From assembly GCF_003402535.2 (NCBI RefSeq), contig NZ_AP025170.1:1178001-1242000 (forward strand): 64,000 nt of DNA, read 5' to 3'. This stretch comes from Cupriavidus sp. P-10. Its GTDB lineage: Bacteria > Pseudomonadota > Gammaproteobacteria > Burkholderiales > Burkholderiaceae. The notes beneath the pieces are model-generated. The model had not been told where the DNA came from, ran no database searches, and was given only the letters and a program-made list of their open reading frames with translations. Shown piece after piece: positions 8,405-18,840 of this stretch (position 1 is the stretch's first letter; each line of letters starts with the position of its first letter). The position numbers and the translations under genes were made by a program.

Positions 8405-9229
8405 TTACTGCACGTTGCCCGCGACCGCGATCACCTGGCCGGTGATGTAGTTCGAATCGGGCGAGCAGAACAGGTACACGCCGCCTGCCGCTTCCTCTGG
8501 CGTGCCGCCGCGGCCGAGTGGGTTGCGCTGGGCGTGAGACTTGAGCATTTCCGGGTTCAGGCCCACGCGGATCTCGCGGCCTTCGATGTTCACCGTGGCG
8601 CCGGCATGCGCGTCGGCCGAGGTCATGCGGGTGTGGATCAGGCCGAAGGCCACCGCGTTCACGTTGACGTTGAAGCGGCCCCATTCGCGCGCCATGGCGC
8701 GGGTCATGCCGATCACGCCGGCCTTGGCGCCGGAGTAGTTGATTTGGCCGGCGTTGCCGTTCAGGCCGGACGTCGACGAGATATTGACGATCTTGCGGTA
8801 CACCTCTCGGCCGGCTTCCTTGTCGGCTGCCGACAGCGCCTTGATATGCGGGTAGGCGGCGCGCAGGATGCGGAACGGCGCGGTCATGTGGCAGTCCAGG
8901 ATGGCGTACCACTGCTCGTCGCTCATCTTCTGCACCACATCGTCCCAGGTGAAGCCGGCGTTGTTGACGATGATGTCGATGCTCTTGAAGTTGCTCATCG
9001 CCGTGTTGATGAAGCGGTCGGCGAAATCCGGCGCGGTCACGTTGCCCACGCATGCCACCGCTTCCACGCCCATCGCCTTCAGTTCTTCCACCGTCTGCTG
9101 CGCGGGTTCGGCGTCGAGGTCATTGATGACCAGGCGCGCGCCTTCGCGCGCCAGGCGCTTGGCGATTGCATTGCCGATGCCGCGGCCCGAACCGGTGACC
9201 AGTGCCACCTTGCCTTCAAGTGCTCCCAT
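8405..9229 (-). CDS. SDR-family dehydrogenase (FabG-like)
   Basis: This encodes 274 aa. The cofactor loop TGSGRGIG is at residues 12-19, NNAG at 89-92, and the catalytic triad can be read as S152, Y165 and K169 (YSGAK). The length and an insertion around 205-235 are typical of SDRs acting on CoA esters or steroid-like intermediates. It probably oxidises a 3-hydroxyacyl-CoA made by the MaoC hydratase upstream. It is the last gene of a five-gene minus-strand operon with an acyl-CoA dehydrogenase, thiolase-like protein and two MaoC-fold proteins. The natural substrate cannot be read from the sequence. Confidence 0.85.
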   Translation of the reverse strand: MGALEGKVALVTGSGRGIGNAIAKRLAREGARLVINDLDAEPAQQTVEELKAMGVEAVACVGNVTAPDFADRFINTAMSNFKSIDIIVNNAGFTWDDVVQKMSDEQWYAILDCHMTAPFRILRAAYPHIKALSAADKEAGREVYRKIVNISSTSGLNGNAGQINYSGAKAGVIGMTRAMAREWGRFNVNVNAVAFGLIHTRMTSADAHAGATVNIEGREIRVGLNPEMLKSHAQRNPLGRGGTPEEAAGGVYLFCSPDSNYITGQVIAVAGNVQ

Positions 9230-9256
9230 TGCTGACTCCTTTGTGCTCGATTGGAT

Positions 9257-9685
9257 TTACAGGGCGACGACGGCGTCGCCGAGGATCTTGGTTTCGCCGT
9301 ACTGGTTGGCGGTCTGGATTTCCAGCTTGATGTGCTGTTCTTTGCCATTCGGGCCGTCCACTTCCAGCTTTTCGACCACGCGGCCGCTGCAGGTGATGCG
9401 ATGGCCCAGGTGCGTGATGCCGACAAAGCGCACGCCGAACTGGCGCAGCTGGCGCTGGTCGACCCACTGCGTCAGCAGGCGGCCGAGGTATGCCATCGAC
9501 AGCATGCCGTGCGCAAACACATCCGGCATGCCGGCCTTGCGTGCGTAGTCGGTATCGATATGGATGGCGTTGTGGTCGTTCGACGCGCCGGCGAACAGCG
9601 CCAGCGTGGTGCGGTTGACTGGTTCCAGCGTCAGCGGCGGCAGGGTGTCGCCCACCTTGACCTGGTCGAAGCTCAGTTTGCTCAT
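9257..9685 (-). CDS. MaoC-fold enoyl-CoA hydratase
   Basis: This encodes 142 aa with a hot-dog fold. The hydratase-2 motif is intact (ASNDHNAIHID; predicted catalytic D37 and H42), so it can plausibly hydrate a 2-enoyl-CoA. It lies 27 bp upstream of the SDR, on the same strand, and 14 bp downstream of the second MaoC-like gene. Two adjacent small MaoC genes commonly encode a heteromeric hydratase in steroid side-chain and branched acid catabolism, where only one subunit carries the catalytic residues. That seems to be the case here. Confidence 0.85.
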   Translation of the reverse strand: MSKLSFDQVKVGDTLPPLTLEPVNRTTLALFAGASNDHNAIHIDTDYARKAGMPDVFAHGMLSMAYLGRLLTQWVDQRQLRQFGVRFVGITHLGHRITCSGRVVEKLEVDGPNGKEQHIKLEIQTANQYGETKILGDAVVAL

Positions 9686-9699
9686 GTGGGGTCTCCCGT

Positions 9700-10140
9700 T
9701 CAGCCGTTGCGTTGCACCAGTACGCTGCGCAGGTCGGCCACGTGCTCGCCATCCTGGTTGGTCACGCGCGTGATGCGTTCGACAAAGTCCAGCGCGCCGC
9801 CTTTCTTGTCGTAGATGTCGGAGATGGTGGTCTTGAAGTGCAGCGTGTCGCCGGCATAAGCCATGCGGTGATAGGTGAAGGACTGCTCGCCGTGCAGGAT
9901 GCGCTCGACCTTGATGCCAAGCTCGTCGCGCCAGCCGCTGGGCGGGTTGACCAGCTCAAGCGAGAACAGGAAGGTCGGCGGCAGCGGCAGGCCGGGGTGG
10001 CCGGCGTCGCGCGCCGCGGCTTCATCGATATAGACCGGATCGGTCTGGCCGGTGGCCTTGGCGAAGAAGCGCAACTGGCTGGCCGGCGCGGACGTGCGGA
10101 AATCCGCGACGACCTTGCCGATGTGCTTTTTGTCGATCAT
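9700..10140 (-). CDS. MaoC N-terminal-type hot-dog protein (likely non-catalytic partner)
   Basis: This encodes 146 aa similar to the MaoC N-terminal (FAS1 dehydratase region) family. The position that holds the catalytic Asp and His in hydratase-2 enzymes reads TGQTDPVYIDEAAA, with no DxNxxH pattern. It therefore probably forms the substrate-binding half of a heteromer with the intact MaoC protein encoded 14 bp downstream. The heteromer is an inference from the family and the gene pair. It is co-transcribed with the thiolase-like gene 25 bp upstream. Confidence 0.8.
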   Translation of the reverse strand: MIDKKHIGKVVADFRTSAPASQLRFFAKATGQTDPVYIDEAAARDAGHPGLPLPPTFLFSLELVNPPSGWRDELGIKVERILHGEQSFTYHRMAYAGDTLHFKTTISDIYDKKGGALDFVERITRVTNQDGEHVADLRSVLVQRNG

Positions 10141-10165
10141 GAGAAGTCTCCTTGGATGCGCGCGA

Positions 10166-11353
10166 TCAGGCGTGCTTCTGGTACAGGGTCACCACGCAGG
10201 CGCCGCCCAGGCCCAGGTTGTGCGTCAGCGCCAGGCGCGCGCCTTCCACCTGGCGCTTGCCGGCCGTGCCGCGCAGCTGCTGGACCATCTCGAAGCACTG
10301 CGCCAGCCCGGTGGCACCCAGCGGATGGCCCTTGGACAGCAGGCCGCCCGACGGATTGACCACCCACTTGCCGCCATAGGTGTTGTCGCCGTTGTTGACC
10401 AGCTTCTCGGCGCCGCCTTCCTCGCACAGGCCAAGGCCTTCATAGGTCAGCAGCTCGTTCTGCGCGAAGCAGTCGTGCAGTTCGATCACGTCGATATCCT
10501 GCGGGCCGACGCCGGCCTGCTCGTACACCAGCTGCGAGCCTTCGCGCGTCATGTCGAAGCCGACCACACGGATCATGTCGCGCGCGTCGTAGGTGCTGGG
10601 GCGGTCGGTAGTCAGGGACTGGCCGGCGATCAGCACATCTGTCTTCAGTCCCTTCCTGCGCGCGAATTCCTCCGACACCACGATCGCGGCCGCCGCGCCG
10701 CAGGTCGGCGGGCACGCCATCAGGCGCGTCAGCACGCCTTCCCACAGTGCCGGCGCGGCCAGCACATCTTCGGGAGTCATGACGTTGCGGAACACGGCCA
10801 GCGGGTTGTTGGCGGCATGGCGGCTGGCCTTGGCGCGGATCTTGGCGAAGGTTTCCAGCCTGGTGCCGTACTTGTCCATATGCGCCTTGCCGGCCCCCGA
10901 GAACTGGCGGATGGCGTTGGGCAGGTCCTTGCGCTCGACCAGTTCGTCGACCAGGTCGAGCGCGCGCTCCAGCGCCGGGGCGCGGTCGTCCCAGCGCGAC
11001 CTGAGCGCGCCGGGCTGCATGTACTCGAAGCCGACCGCCAGCGCGCAATCCACGGCACCGCTCTGCACGGCCTGGCGCGCCAGGAACAGCGCGGTCGAGC
11101 CGGTGGCGCAGTTGTTGTTGACGTTGACCACCGGGATGCCAGTCATGCCGACCTGGTACAGCGCCTTCTGGCCGCAGGTGGAGTCGCCGTAGACGTAGCC
11201 GGCGTAGGCCTGCTGCACGTCGTCGTAGCTCAGCCCGGCGTCTTCCAGCGCCTGGCGCACGGCCGTGGCGCCCATCACGTCATAGGTGTCGCTGCTGCCC
11301 GGCTTCTTGAACGGGATCATGCCGGCGCCGGCGACGAAAACCTTGCGAGTCAT
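10166..11353 (-). CDS. Thiolase-like lipid-transfer protein (SCP-x/Ltp type)
   Basis: This encodes 395 aa with a thiolase fold. The nucleophile region is NNNCATGS (C82), the middle motif is HDCFAQNE, and the C-terminal GHPLGATG is present. The CATGS context and HDCF motif place it with the nonspecific lipid-transfer/SCP-x group, not with the biosynthetic acetyl-CoA thiolases (PhaA). Members perform thiolysis or retro-aldol cleavage of branched or steroid-type acyl-CoA. Position between acyl-CoA dehydrogenase and hydratase fits the last step of a beta-oxidation-like cycle. The precise reaction, thiolase or aldolase, is open. Confidence 0.85.
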   Translation of the reverse strand: MTRKVFVAGAGMIPFKKPGSSDTYDVMGATAVRQALEDAGLSYDDVQQAYAGYVYGDSTCGQKALYQVGMTGIPVVNVNNNCATGSTALFLARQAVQSGAVDCALAVGFEYMQPGALRSRWDDRAPALERALDLVDELVERKDLPNAIRQFSGAGKAHMDKYGTRLETFAKIRAKASRHAANNPLAVFRNVMTPEDVLAAPALWEGVLTRLMACPPTCGAAAAIVVSEEFARRKGLKTDVLIAGQSLTTDRPSTYDARDMIRVVGFDMTREGSQLVYEQAGVGPQDIDVIELHDCFAQNELLTYEGLGLCEEGGAEKLVNNGDNTYGGKWVVNPSGGLLSKGHPLGATGLAQCFEMVQQLRGTAGKRQVEGARLALTHNLGLGGACVVTLYQKHA

Positions 11354-11389
11354 GTGTGTCCTCCGATGGATGTTCTGGATGGTCTGGCG

Positions 11390-12529
<1,140 letters not shown>

Positions 12530-12859
12530 GGAGGTCTCCGTATGTCTGCCCGCAAGTGGCGCCCGCGGCTTGCGGTCTGCGGCGTGACGAGTTTTCTGGA
12601 AAAGCGGTTCGGGCACAGGTCGCCGGCTGGTTGCGGGCCGGGCCACTGGCATGTCGCTAAGTTACTGGGGGGAGGGGGGCGCGAACACCACCCGCGTCAG
12701 GTGGTGGGGTGGGCGCGGTTGCCGCGCCCGGCGCGGACGGCGCGGGCGGGCAGGGAGGCGGGTGCCGGGAGGCGGATCAGTGTGAGGCGCGCGCCCCGCA
12801 GAGGGCGAGGCCTCGGGCGCGCATGAGCAGTGCCAGCGGTGCCGGCGGTGTTAGTGGTG
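12530..12859. other. 330-bp intergenic region upstream of the CoA-ester operon
   Basis: This separates the operon from the LAL regulator, both on the minus strand. It holds an inverted repeat (CACCACC 12685-12691, GGTGGTG 12699-12705) and a GC-only hairpin near 12712-12726 that could end the LAL transcript but has no T-tract. Two G-runs around 12666-12679 stand out. It must contain the operon promoter; I cannot pick one with confidence. Confidence 0.45.
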
Positions 12860-15706
12860 TCAGCGCGCCCCGTCGGGCGGCTGGCCGCCCTGGCCAAGTT
12901 CGCGGTCGCGCACGCGCGCCACCGCCTCGTCGCGGCTGCTCACGCCGAGCTTGCGGAATATGTTGCGCAGGTGCCATTTCACCGTCTCCGGCGACAGGCC
13001 CAGCGTGCGCGCGATCTTCTTGTTGGGCAGCGCCTGGCCGAGCAGGCGCACCACGTCGGCCTCGCGGTCGCTCAGTTCTTCGGTGCGCCCCTCCGCGAGC
13101 CCCGCGGGGGCGGTGCCGGCGGCCGCTGCACTGGCCGGTGCCCGCTGCGGCATGGCCTGCTGCAGCCGCTCGATGTAGAACGCCAGCACCGGGTCAAGCC
13201 CGGGCGTGCCGGCGATGGCTTCGATCTGCCGCATTGCTCCCGGGTAGGCATCGATCAGGCTGCGCATCAGCCCGAGCCGGTGCCCGCGGCGCAGGCCTTC
13301 GAGCGCATGCTCGTGCGAGGCTTCGGGATCGCCGCGGCGCATGGCGACGCCCGCGGCCAGCATGTGCAGCTGCGCCACGTGGCGCTGCCAGCCGCGCGTC
13401 TCGCAGTAGGCGATCAGCGGTGCCAGCCGCGTCCAGGCGGCGCGCAGGTCGTCGTGCGCCAGGCTTGCCAGGATGTGCGCACGCTCGGTCACCATGTGGA
13501 TCGCGTCGAGGAAGCCGCGCGGCGCATCGCGGTGGCGCGCGGCAATGGCGTCGAGCCGCGCCAGCACCGCTTCGGCCGTGGCGATGTCGCCGCTGGCCAG
13601 GTGCAGGCGAACCTGGTTGGAGAGGCTCTGCGCCACCAGTCGGTCCAGGCCCTGCTGCGCGCCGTAGTCCTCCAGCCGCTCCAGCTGCGCGAAGGCATCG
13701 AGCCGGTGGCCGATGATCCAGTGCGCGGCGGCCAGCGCGATATGCACGCGCAGCACGGAATCGGGGATCGACACGCGTTCCAGCACGTCGACGCGGTCTT
13801 CGAGCAGCTTGCGCGCGGCGTCCAGGTCGTTGTGCTCGTACAGCACTTCGCCCAGCAGCGCGGCGGCAAAGTACTCCGGCTCGGCGCCGGCGCCGCCGTG
13901 TCCCCCCACCTGCTCGACTTCGCGCAGCACGTCGCGGCTGATGCGCTCGACCTGCGTCACGTTGCCTTCCATCGCATGGCTGAACCCGGCCAGGCAGCGG
14001 CCGTTGAGCATGCCGCTGGCGGTGCCCAGCAGCGGCACACCGTCGACCAGCAGCGGCGGCGTCTCGGCGTGGATGGCGCGCGCGCGTTGGTAGTCACCCA
14101 GGTGCATGTACAGCAGTGACAGCAGGTTGTTGCGCGAGCCCATGTAGAAGGGCGCGAGATCGGCCGGGGCGGCTTCGATTTCGGGCAGCAGCGCCAGCGC
14201 GCCGGTGGTGTCGTCGCGCAGCAGCACCAGGCTGAAGCGCAGCAGCGCCAGCCGGTAGCGCAGCGAGGCGTTGCCGGGCCCGGGGCCGATATCGGCTTCG
14301 AGCCGGTCGGCCCCGGCGGCACAGCCGTCGAGGTCGCGGGTGAGCATCTGCATGCGCAGCGCCAGCAGCCGCAGTTCCGGGCGCGCCTGGATCTCGCTGG
14401 CGGGCAGCAGGCGCAAGAGTCCGATCGCCTTGCGCACTTCGCCGCGCGCCATCAGGGTGTCGGTATAGCGTTCCACGAACTCGGCCGCGGTGCCGGCATC
14501 GCCGGCCAGCACGGCATGGTGGACGGCCTCGGCCAGCATGCGATGGTCGCGGAACCAGCGCCAGGCGGCCCCGTGGATGGCGCGCTGCTGCGCTTCGCCG
14601 CGCGCGCGGAAACGCTCGGCCAGGGTCTCGCGCAGCAGCGGGTGCAGGCGGTACCAGGCTTCACGCTCGGGGCCGTGCGTGGGAGTGATGAAGAGGTTCT
14701 CGTGCTCCAGCCGCGTCAGCAGGGCCAGCACCTCGTGCTCGCCCATCGCCTGTTCGCCCAGCGCCTGGCACAGCGACGCGGTAAAGCGTTCGCACGCGGC
14801 GGCGCGCACCAGCAGCTCGGCTTCGTCGGGCGCCAGCCGCGACAGGACTTCGCGCTCGAAATATTCGGCGAAGGCGCCGGCGTCCTGCACGTTGGCCTGT
14901 ACGAAACCGCTGGCAAAGGTGATGCCGCTGGCGTTGGCCTTCTTGCGCTTCCAGTGCGCGGCGAACAGTTGCAGGCCGGCGACCCAGCCGTCGGCCAGCT
15001 CGTGCAGCAGTCGCGCGTCGCGCGCGGAGATATCGCCGAGTTGCGCGCGCAGGAAGTGCTGCGATTCGGCCAGCGTGAAGCGCAGGTCGCGCTGGTCCAG
15101 CTCCAGCAGCAGGCCCTGGTCGCGCAGGCGCCCCAGCGACAGTGGCAGCGCCGTGCGCGTGGCGAGCAACACGTGGAAATTCGGCGGGGCGTAGTCGAGC
15201 AGCCATTGCAGCGGCTGCAGCACCCTTGCCGAGGCCAGGTGCTGCACGTCGTCGAGCACCAGCGTCACTTCGCGCTGGTGCGCGCCGATGCCGCGCACCA
15301 GCGCCACGATCGCGCGCTCGACGGCTTCGTCGTCGCTGCCGCGGTCGGCCAGCAGCACGGCCTCGCGGGTGATGTCGGGGCTGACCTCGGTCAGGCAGCC
15401 GAGCACGCGGTCGAGCCAGCGCTGGCGCTCGTTGTCGGTGGGGTCCAGCGCCAGCGCAGCCATGTCGAAGCCCAGTGCCAGCAGATCCAGCCGCCAGGCG
15501 CTCAGCAGCGCTGTCTTGCCGTACCCGGCCGGCCCCTGCAGCACGATGCAGCGCCGGCGGCGCGCTTCGGTCAGCTGCGCCAGCAGGCGTTCGCGCGCGA
15601 CCACCCGCGCGGCGCTGCGCAGCGATGCAGGACGCGACGGCGGCGAAGGCAGCGTGGCGGGCTGGCTGCCAGGTGGCGACGGAGGGTTGGCGGATGAATG
15701 GGGCAT
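12860..15706 (-). CDS. LAL-type (MalT-like) LuxR transcriptional regulator 1
   Basis: This encodes 948 aa, the size of the LAL family. An N-terminal ATPase has Walker A GPAGYGKT at 58-65 and a Walker B-type segment LVLDDV. A long central region of TPR-like helical repeats follows, then a C-terminal LuxR helix-turn-helix from LSDREADVV (878) through ETVKWHLRNIFRKLGV. Such proteins are ATP-dependent, inducer-activated transcription activators. It lies directly upstream of, and on the same strand as, the CoA-ester operon, which is a likely target. The ATG at 15706 has no good Shine-Dalgarno; four phased repeats begin 22 bp upstream of it. Confidence 0.9.
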   Translation of the reverse strand: MPHSSANPPSPPGSQPATLPSPPSRPASLRSAARVVARERLLAQLTEARRRRCIVLQGPAGYGKTALLSAWRLDLLALGFDMAALALDPTDNERQRWLDRVLGCLTEVSPDITREAVLLADRGSDDEAVERAIVALVRGIGAHQREVTLVLDDVQHLASARVLQPLQWLLDYAPPNFHVLLATRTALPLSLGRLRDQGLLLELDQRDLRFTLAESQHFLRAQLGDISARDARLLHELADGWVAGLQLFAAHWKRKKANASGITFASGFVQANVQDAGAFAEYFEREVLSRLAPDEAELLVRAAACERFTASLCQALGEQAMGEHEVLALLTRLEHENLFITPTHGPEREAWYRLHPLLRETLAERFRARGEAQQRAIHGAAWRWFRDHRMLAEAVHHAVLAGDAGTAAEFVERYTDTLMARGEVRKAIGLLRLLPASEIQARPELRLLALRMQMLTRDLDGCAAGADRLEADIGPGPGNASLRYRLALLRFSLVLLRDDTTGALALLPEIEAAPADLAPFYMGSRNNLLSLLYMHLGDYQRARAIHAETPPLLVDGVPLLGTASGMLNGRCLAGFSHAMEGNVTQVERISRDVLREVEQVGGHGGAGAEPEYFAAALLGEVLYEHNDLDAARKLLEDRVDVLERVSIPDSVLRVHIALAAAHWIIGHRLDAFAQLERLEDYGAQQGLDRLVAQSLSNQVRLHLASGDIATAEAVLARLDAIAARHRDAPRGFLDAIHMVTERAHILASLAHDDLRAAWTRLAPLIAYCETRGWQRHVAQLHMLAAGVAMRRGDPEASHEHALEGLRRGHRLGLMRSLIDAYPGAMRQIEAIAGTPGLDPVLAFYIERLQQAMPQRAPASAAAAGTAPAGLAEGRTEELSDREADVVRLLGQALPNKKIARTLGLSPETVKWHLRNIFRKLGVSSRDEAVARVRDRELGQGGQPPDGAR

Positions 15707-15727
15707 CGGTGCGGCGGAATTTGCAAG

Positions 15728-15766
15728 CCTATGGCATGCCTATGGGTGACCTAGGGAAGGCCTATG
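15728..15766. repeat. Four CCTATG repeats at exact 11-bp spacing
   Basis: CCTATG occurs at 15728, 15739 and 15761, and the variant CCTAGG at 15750, so four copies begin exactly 11 bp apart. Three of the four are preceded by G. They lie 22-60 bp upstream of the LAL regulator 1 start and so face the same side of the DNA helix. Helically phased direct repeats are typical of binding sites for oligomerising activators. Autoregulation by one of the two LAL proteins is an inference. Confidence 0.7.
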
Positions 15767-16101
15767 CAAGGCGGCTGCGCTGGCTCGCAAGCGCCAGGGC
15801 GTCCAGCCCCGGCGGGACAAGAGGCAGTTGTTGCGGCGATTGTAATGGCAGAAACCACGGCCGGGAGAAACCGCCCTGGCGCGGCCATCGGCATGCCGGG
15901 CCGGGCCGTGCCGGTGCCATGCCGGTGTCATCAGCGTGCTGGGGCGCACGCAGCACCTGCGCGCCACCCGGAACAGGTGGGGGAGGGTTTGCCGGATGCC
16001 GGGCTTTGCCATGCTGCGCTTATAGTCGCCCCGCGAAGCGCCCCCCGGCCAGGCGGGCCGTGCCCCGCCGTTTCGATTGCGCACCGCGAAAAAAATCGCC
16101 C
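15767..16101. other. Rest of the divergent LAL1/LAL2 promoter region
   Basis: About 335 bp of GC-rich sequence without a credible gene. It should hold the promoters of both regulators. I see no near-consensus sigma-70 promoter and no good ribosome site before the LAL2 ATG at 16102. Confidence 0.4.
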
Positions 16102-18822
16102 ATGGAAACCCTGAACGCCGTCGTGGCGACCCGGCTGCTGCCGCCGCGCGTGAGCCGCTGCTCGATCCCGCGTACAACGCTGCTGCACAGCCTGCATGCC
16201 GTCCGGCACAGCCGGCTGGTGCTGCTGACCGCGCCCGCCGGCTATGGCAAGACCAACGTGATGGCGCAATGGCGCCAGCGCCTGCTCGCCGACGGCGCGC
16301 GCGTGGCGTGGCTGGCGCTGGCCGCCGAGGACGACGATCCGCGCCAGCTTTGCGCCAGGCTCGAAGCGAGCCTGCGCCAGGCCGGCGTCCAGCCCCGGCG
16401 CGCCGGGGCCGCGCCGTTCCCGGACGGCGCCGGTCCGGCGGCGCTGCTGCCAGCCCTGGCGGCCCTTGTCGCGTTGCTCGACGGTGTGCCGGGAGAGGTC
16501 TACCTGATGCTGGACGGCTTCGACCACCTGCGCCAGCCCGCCACGCTGGCGTTCCTGCAAGACTTGCTGCGCGCGCGGCTGCCGCACCTGCACCTGGTCG
16601 CCACCGCGCGCGGCAGCACCGGGCTGGCGCTGGCCCGGCTGCGCGCCGGCCGCGAGCTGGCCGAGTTCGGCAGCGCCGCGCTGGCGTTCACACTCGCAGA
16701 GACGCTGGCGTTCGTCGGCCAGCGCGCCGATGGCTGTACCCCGGGGGACAGTGCGCAAGCCGCCATCGACACCGCGGTGGGGCTGCACGAGCTGACCGAA
16801 GGGTGGCCAGCCGGGCTGGAGCTGGCCGCCGCGTGGCCGGACACGGCCGGGCCGCTACAGTGCGGCTGGCAGGCACCCGCGTCCTTGCAGGCATACTGGC
16901 GCGAGGAAGTGACCGCCACTCTGGCGCCGGCGCTGCTGGACTTCCTGCAGCGCATCGCCGTGCCGCGGCAGGTTGACGCGGCGCTGGCCGCGCAGCTGAC
17001 CGGCGCCGCCGATGCCGGGCAGCAGCTCGCGCAGATTGCGGCGCGCGGGCTGTTCCTGGACGCCGTGCCCGGCCATGCCGAAGGCGGCTGGTACCGGCTG
17101 CACCCGCTGTTCCGCAGCCACCTGCTGCACGAGCTGGCATGCGCCGGCCCGGCCGGGCTGCCGGCGCTGCATGTGCGTACCGCCGCCTGGCTGGCGCGGC
17201 ATGGCCAGCCTGCCGGCGCCATTGCGCACGCCCTGCAGGGCGACGATTTCGAATGCGTGCAGGCGCTGGTGGCGGCCAATGCGGCGCAACTGCCCGGGAT
17301 GCATCCGCTGCGCGAGTTCCTGCAGTGGGCCGACCGCATCGCCCCGGCGCGGCTGGCCGCGCATCCCGCCTTGCTGCTGGCCGCGGCGTGGGCCTGCGTG
17401 GTGTCGGCGCGGCCACGCCAGGCGGAGCACTGGATTCGTCAATGGGAGGCCAGTGCGGCGCACGGCGCCGCCCTCCGCGGCATCGATGCCGAGCGGCACG
17501 CCACCGTGATGCGCGCCACCATTGCCGCGCAACGCGACGACCTGCCGCGCACGCAAGCCCTGCTCGACACGCTGCATGGCAAGCCCGCCGGCAATCCCGA
17601 GCTCGAACTGGTGCGCATGAGCCTCGGCCTGCGCTGCGCGGCGACGCTGGGCCAGCCGGCGCGTTCGCGCGCGCCATTCCGCGCCGCGGCGCAGCCGGGC
17701 GCCACCGAACTGGGCCTGCTGGGCGGCGCCATGATGGCGATGATGGCGTGGCAGGAGGGCAATGCGTATGAAGCCTTGCGCCTGGGCCGGCAGGTGCTGG
17801 CGCTGGCGCAGCAGGCGTACGGGCGGCGCTCGATTGCCGCCAGCGTATGTGCCGTGCCGGTGGCCGCGGCACTCTACGAACAAGACCGCATCGACATGGC
17901 CAGCGAAGTGCTGGCCGGTCCGCTGCAGACGCTGCGCACCGGCACGCCGGACGTGCTGATCGAGGCCGGGCTGTGCCATGCGCGGCTGCAATGGCTGGCG
18001 GGCGCGCGCCAGGAAGCGCTGGCCGAGCTGGCCGAGGCCGAGGCGATGTTCCACCGCCGGGGCCTGCCGCGCGGCGTCGCGCGCATGGTGGCCGAGCGCC
18101 AGCGCATCGTGCTGGCGGGCAAGGACCTGCGCCATGCGCAGCGGCTGCAGGGCGCACTGGACGAGCTGGAGCGCCATCACGCCGGCACGGCGCCACGCGA
18201 CCAGGAGATTGCCGCGCTGGCGGCGCTAGGCCGCGCGCGCCTGGCGCTGGCCGCAGGCGAGCCGGCGTCGGCGCTGGCTGCGCTGGTGCCGATGCGCGGC
18301 CTCGCCATCGTGACGGTGCGCGAGCCGCTGATGGCCAGTGCCGACCTGCTGCAGGCGGCGGCGCTGGACACGCTGTACCGTTCCGACGAGGCAGCGGCAT
18401 CGCTGCAGGCCGCGCTGGCCGCGGGCGAGCGACTGGGGCTGGTGCGCACGTTCGCCGACGAGGGCGCGTGTGTGCAGGCCTTGCTCGACCGCGCCGCGCC
18501 ATGCGGTACGGAATACCTTGCGCGGCTGCGCGCAGCGTCCGCGCCGGCGGCGGTGGCCATCCCGGCCATGTCGCAACCGTCGCCGCCGCCAAAACCGCTG
18601 CCGCCGGCGGACGCCGGCAAGGGCCGGCAGCTGACACGCCGCGAGCGCGAGATCCTGGCCCTGCTTGAGCAATCGATGTCGAACAAGCGCATCGCGCTGG
18701 CGCTGAACCTGAGCGTCGACACGGTCAAGTGGAACTTGCGCCAGATTTACGCCAAGCTCGAGGTGTCACGCCGCTACGATGCCATCCTGGTGGCACGCAG
18801 CGCCGCCCGGCACGCGGACTGA
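16102..18822 (+). CDS. LAL-type (MalT-like) LuxR transcriptional regulator 2
   Basis: This encodes 906 aa from the ATG at 16102 (METLNAVVATRLLPP), the typical start of MalT-like proteins; the frame is open further upstream but unlike the family. Walker A is APAGYGKT (44-51), a Walker B-type stretch is YLMLDGFDHL, and the C-terminal LuxR helix-turn-helix starts at LTRREREIL (844) with VDTVKWNLRQIYAKLEV. It has the same architecture as the divergent regulator 1 but is clearly distinct in sequence, so it is not a recent duplicate. It converges on the Bug protein gene 18 bp away. Targets are unknown; the neighbouring CoA-transferase and CoA-ligase genes are candidates. Confidence 0.9.
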   Translation: METLNAVVATRLLPPRVSRCSIPRTTLLHSLHAVRHSRLVLLTAPAGYGKTNVMAQWRQRLLADGARVAWLALAAEDDDPRQLCARLEASLRQAGVQPRRAGAAPFPDGAGPAALLPALAALVALLDGVPGEVYLMLDGFDHLRQPATLAFLQDLLRARLPHLHLVATARGSTGLALARLRAGRELAEFGSAALAFTLAETLAFVGQRADGCTPGDSAQAAIDTAVGLHELTEGWPAGLELAAAWPDTAGPLQCGWQAPASLQAYWREEVTATLAPALLDFLQRIAVPRQVDAALAAQLTGAADAGQQLAQIAARGLFLDAVPGHAEGGWYRLHPLFRSHLLHELACAGPAGLPALHVRTAAWLARHGQPAGAIAHALQGDDFECVQALVAANAAQLPGMHPLREFLQWADRIAPARLAAHPALLLAAAWACVVSARPRQAEHWIRQWEASAAHGAALRGIDAERHATVMRATIAAQRDDLPRTQALLDTLHGKPAGNPELELVRMSLGLRCAATLGQPARSRAPFRAAAQPGATELGLLGGAMMAMMAWQEGNAYEALRLGRQVLALAQQAYGRRSIAASVCAVPVAAALYEQDRIDMASEVLAGPLQTLRTGTPDVLIEAGLCHARLQWLAGARQEALAELAEAEAMFHRRGLPRGVARMVAERQRIVLAGKDLRHAQRLQGALDELERHHAGTAPRDQEIAALAALGRARLALAAGEPASALAALVPMRGLAIVTVREPLMASADLLQAAALDTLYRSDEAAASLQAALAAGERLGLVRTFADEGACVQALLDRAAPCGTEYLARLRAASAPAAVAIPAMSQPSPPPKPLPPADAGKGRQLTRREREILALLEQSMSNKRIALALNLSVDTVKWNLRQIYAKLEVSRRYDAILVARSAARHAD

Positions 18823-18840
18823 CGGCGCCGCGGCCAGGGC

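Noticed and set aside
12666..12679. Possible G-quadruplex in the intergenic G-runs
   Set aside because: Only two long G-runs separated by a single A are present; four properly spaced runs with loops are not clear.
12712..12726. GC hairpin as a terminator for LAL regulator 1
   Set aside because: The stem is good, but no T-tract follows on the minus strand and it is about 130 bp past the stop.
16688..18637. 649-codon minus-strand frame opposite LAL regulator 2
   Set aside because: It is Pro/Ala/Arg-rich shadow coding of a well-supported regulator.
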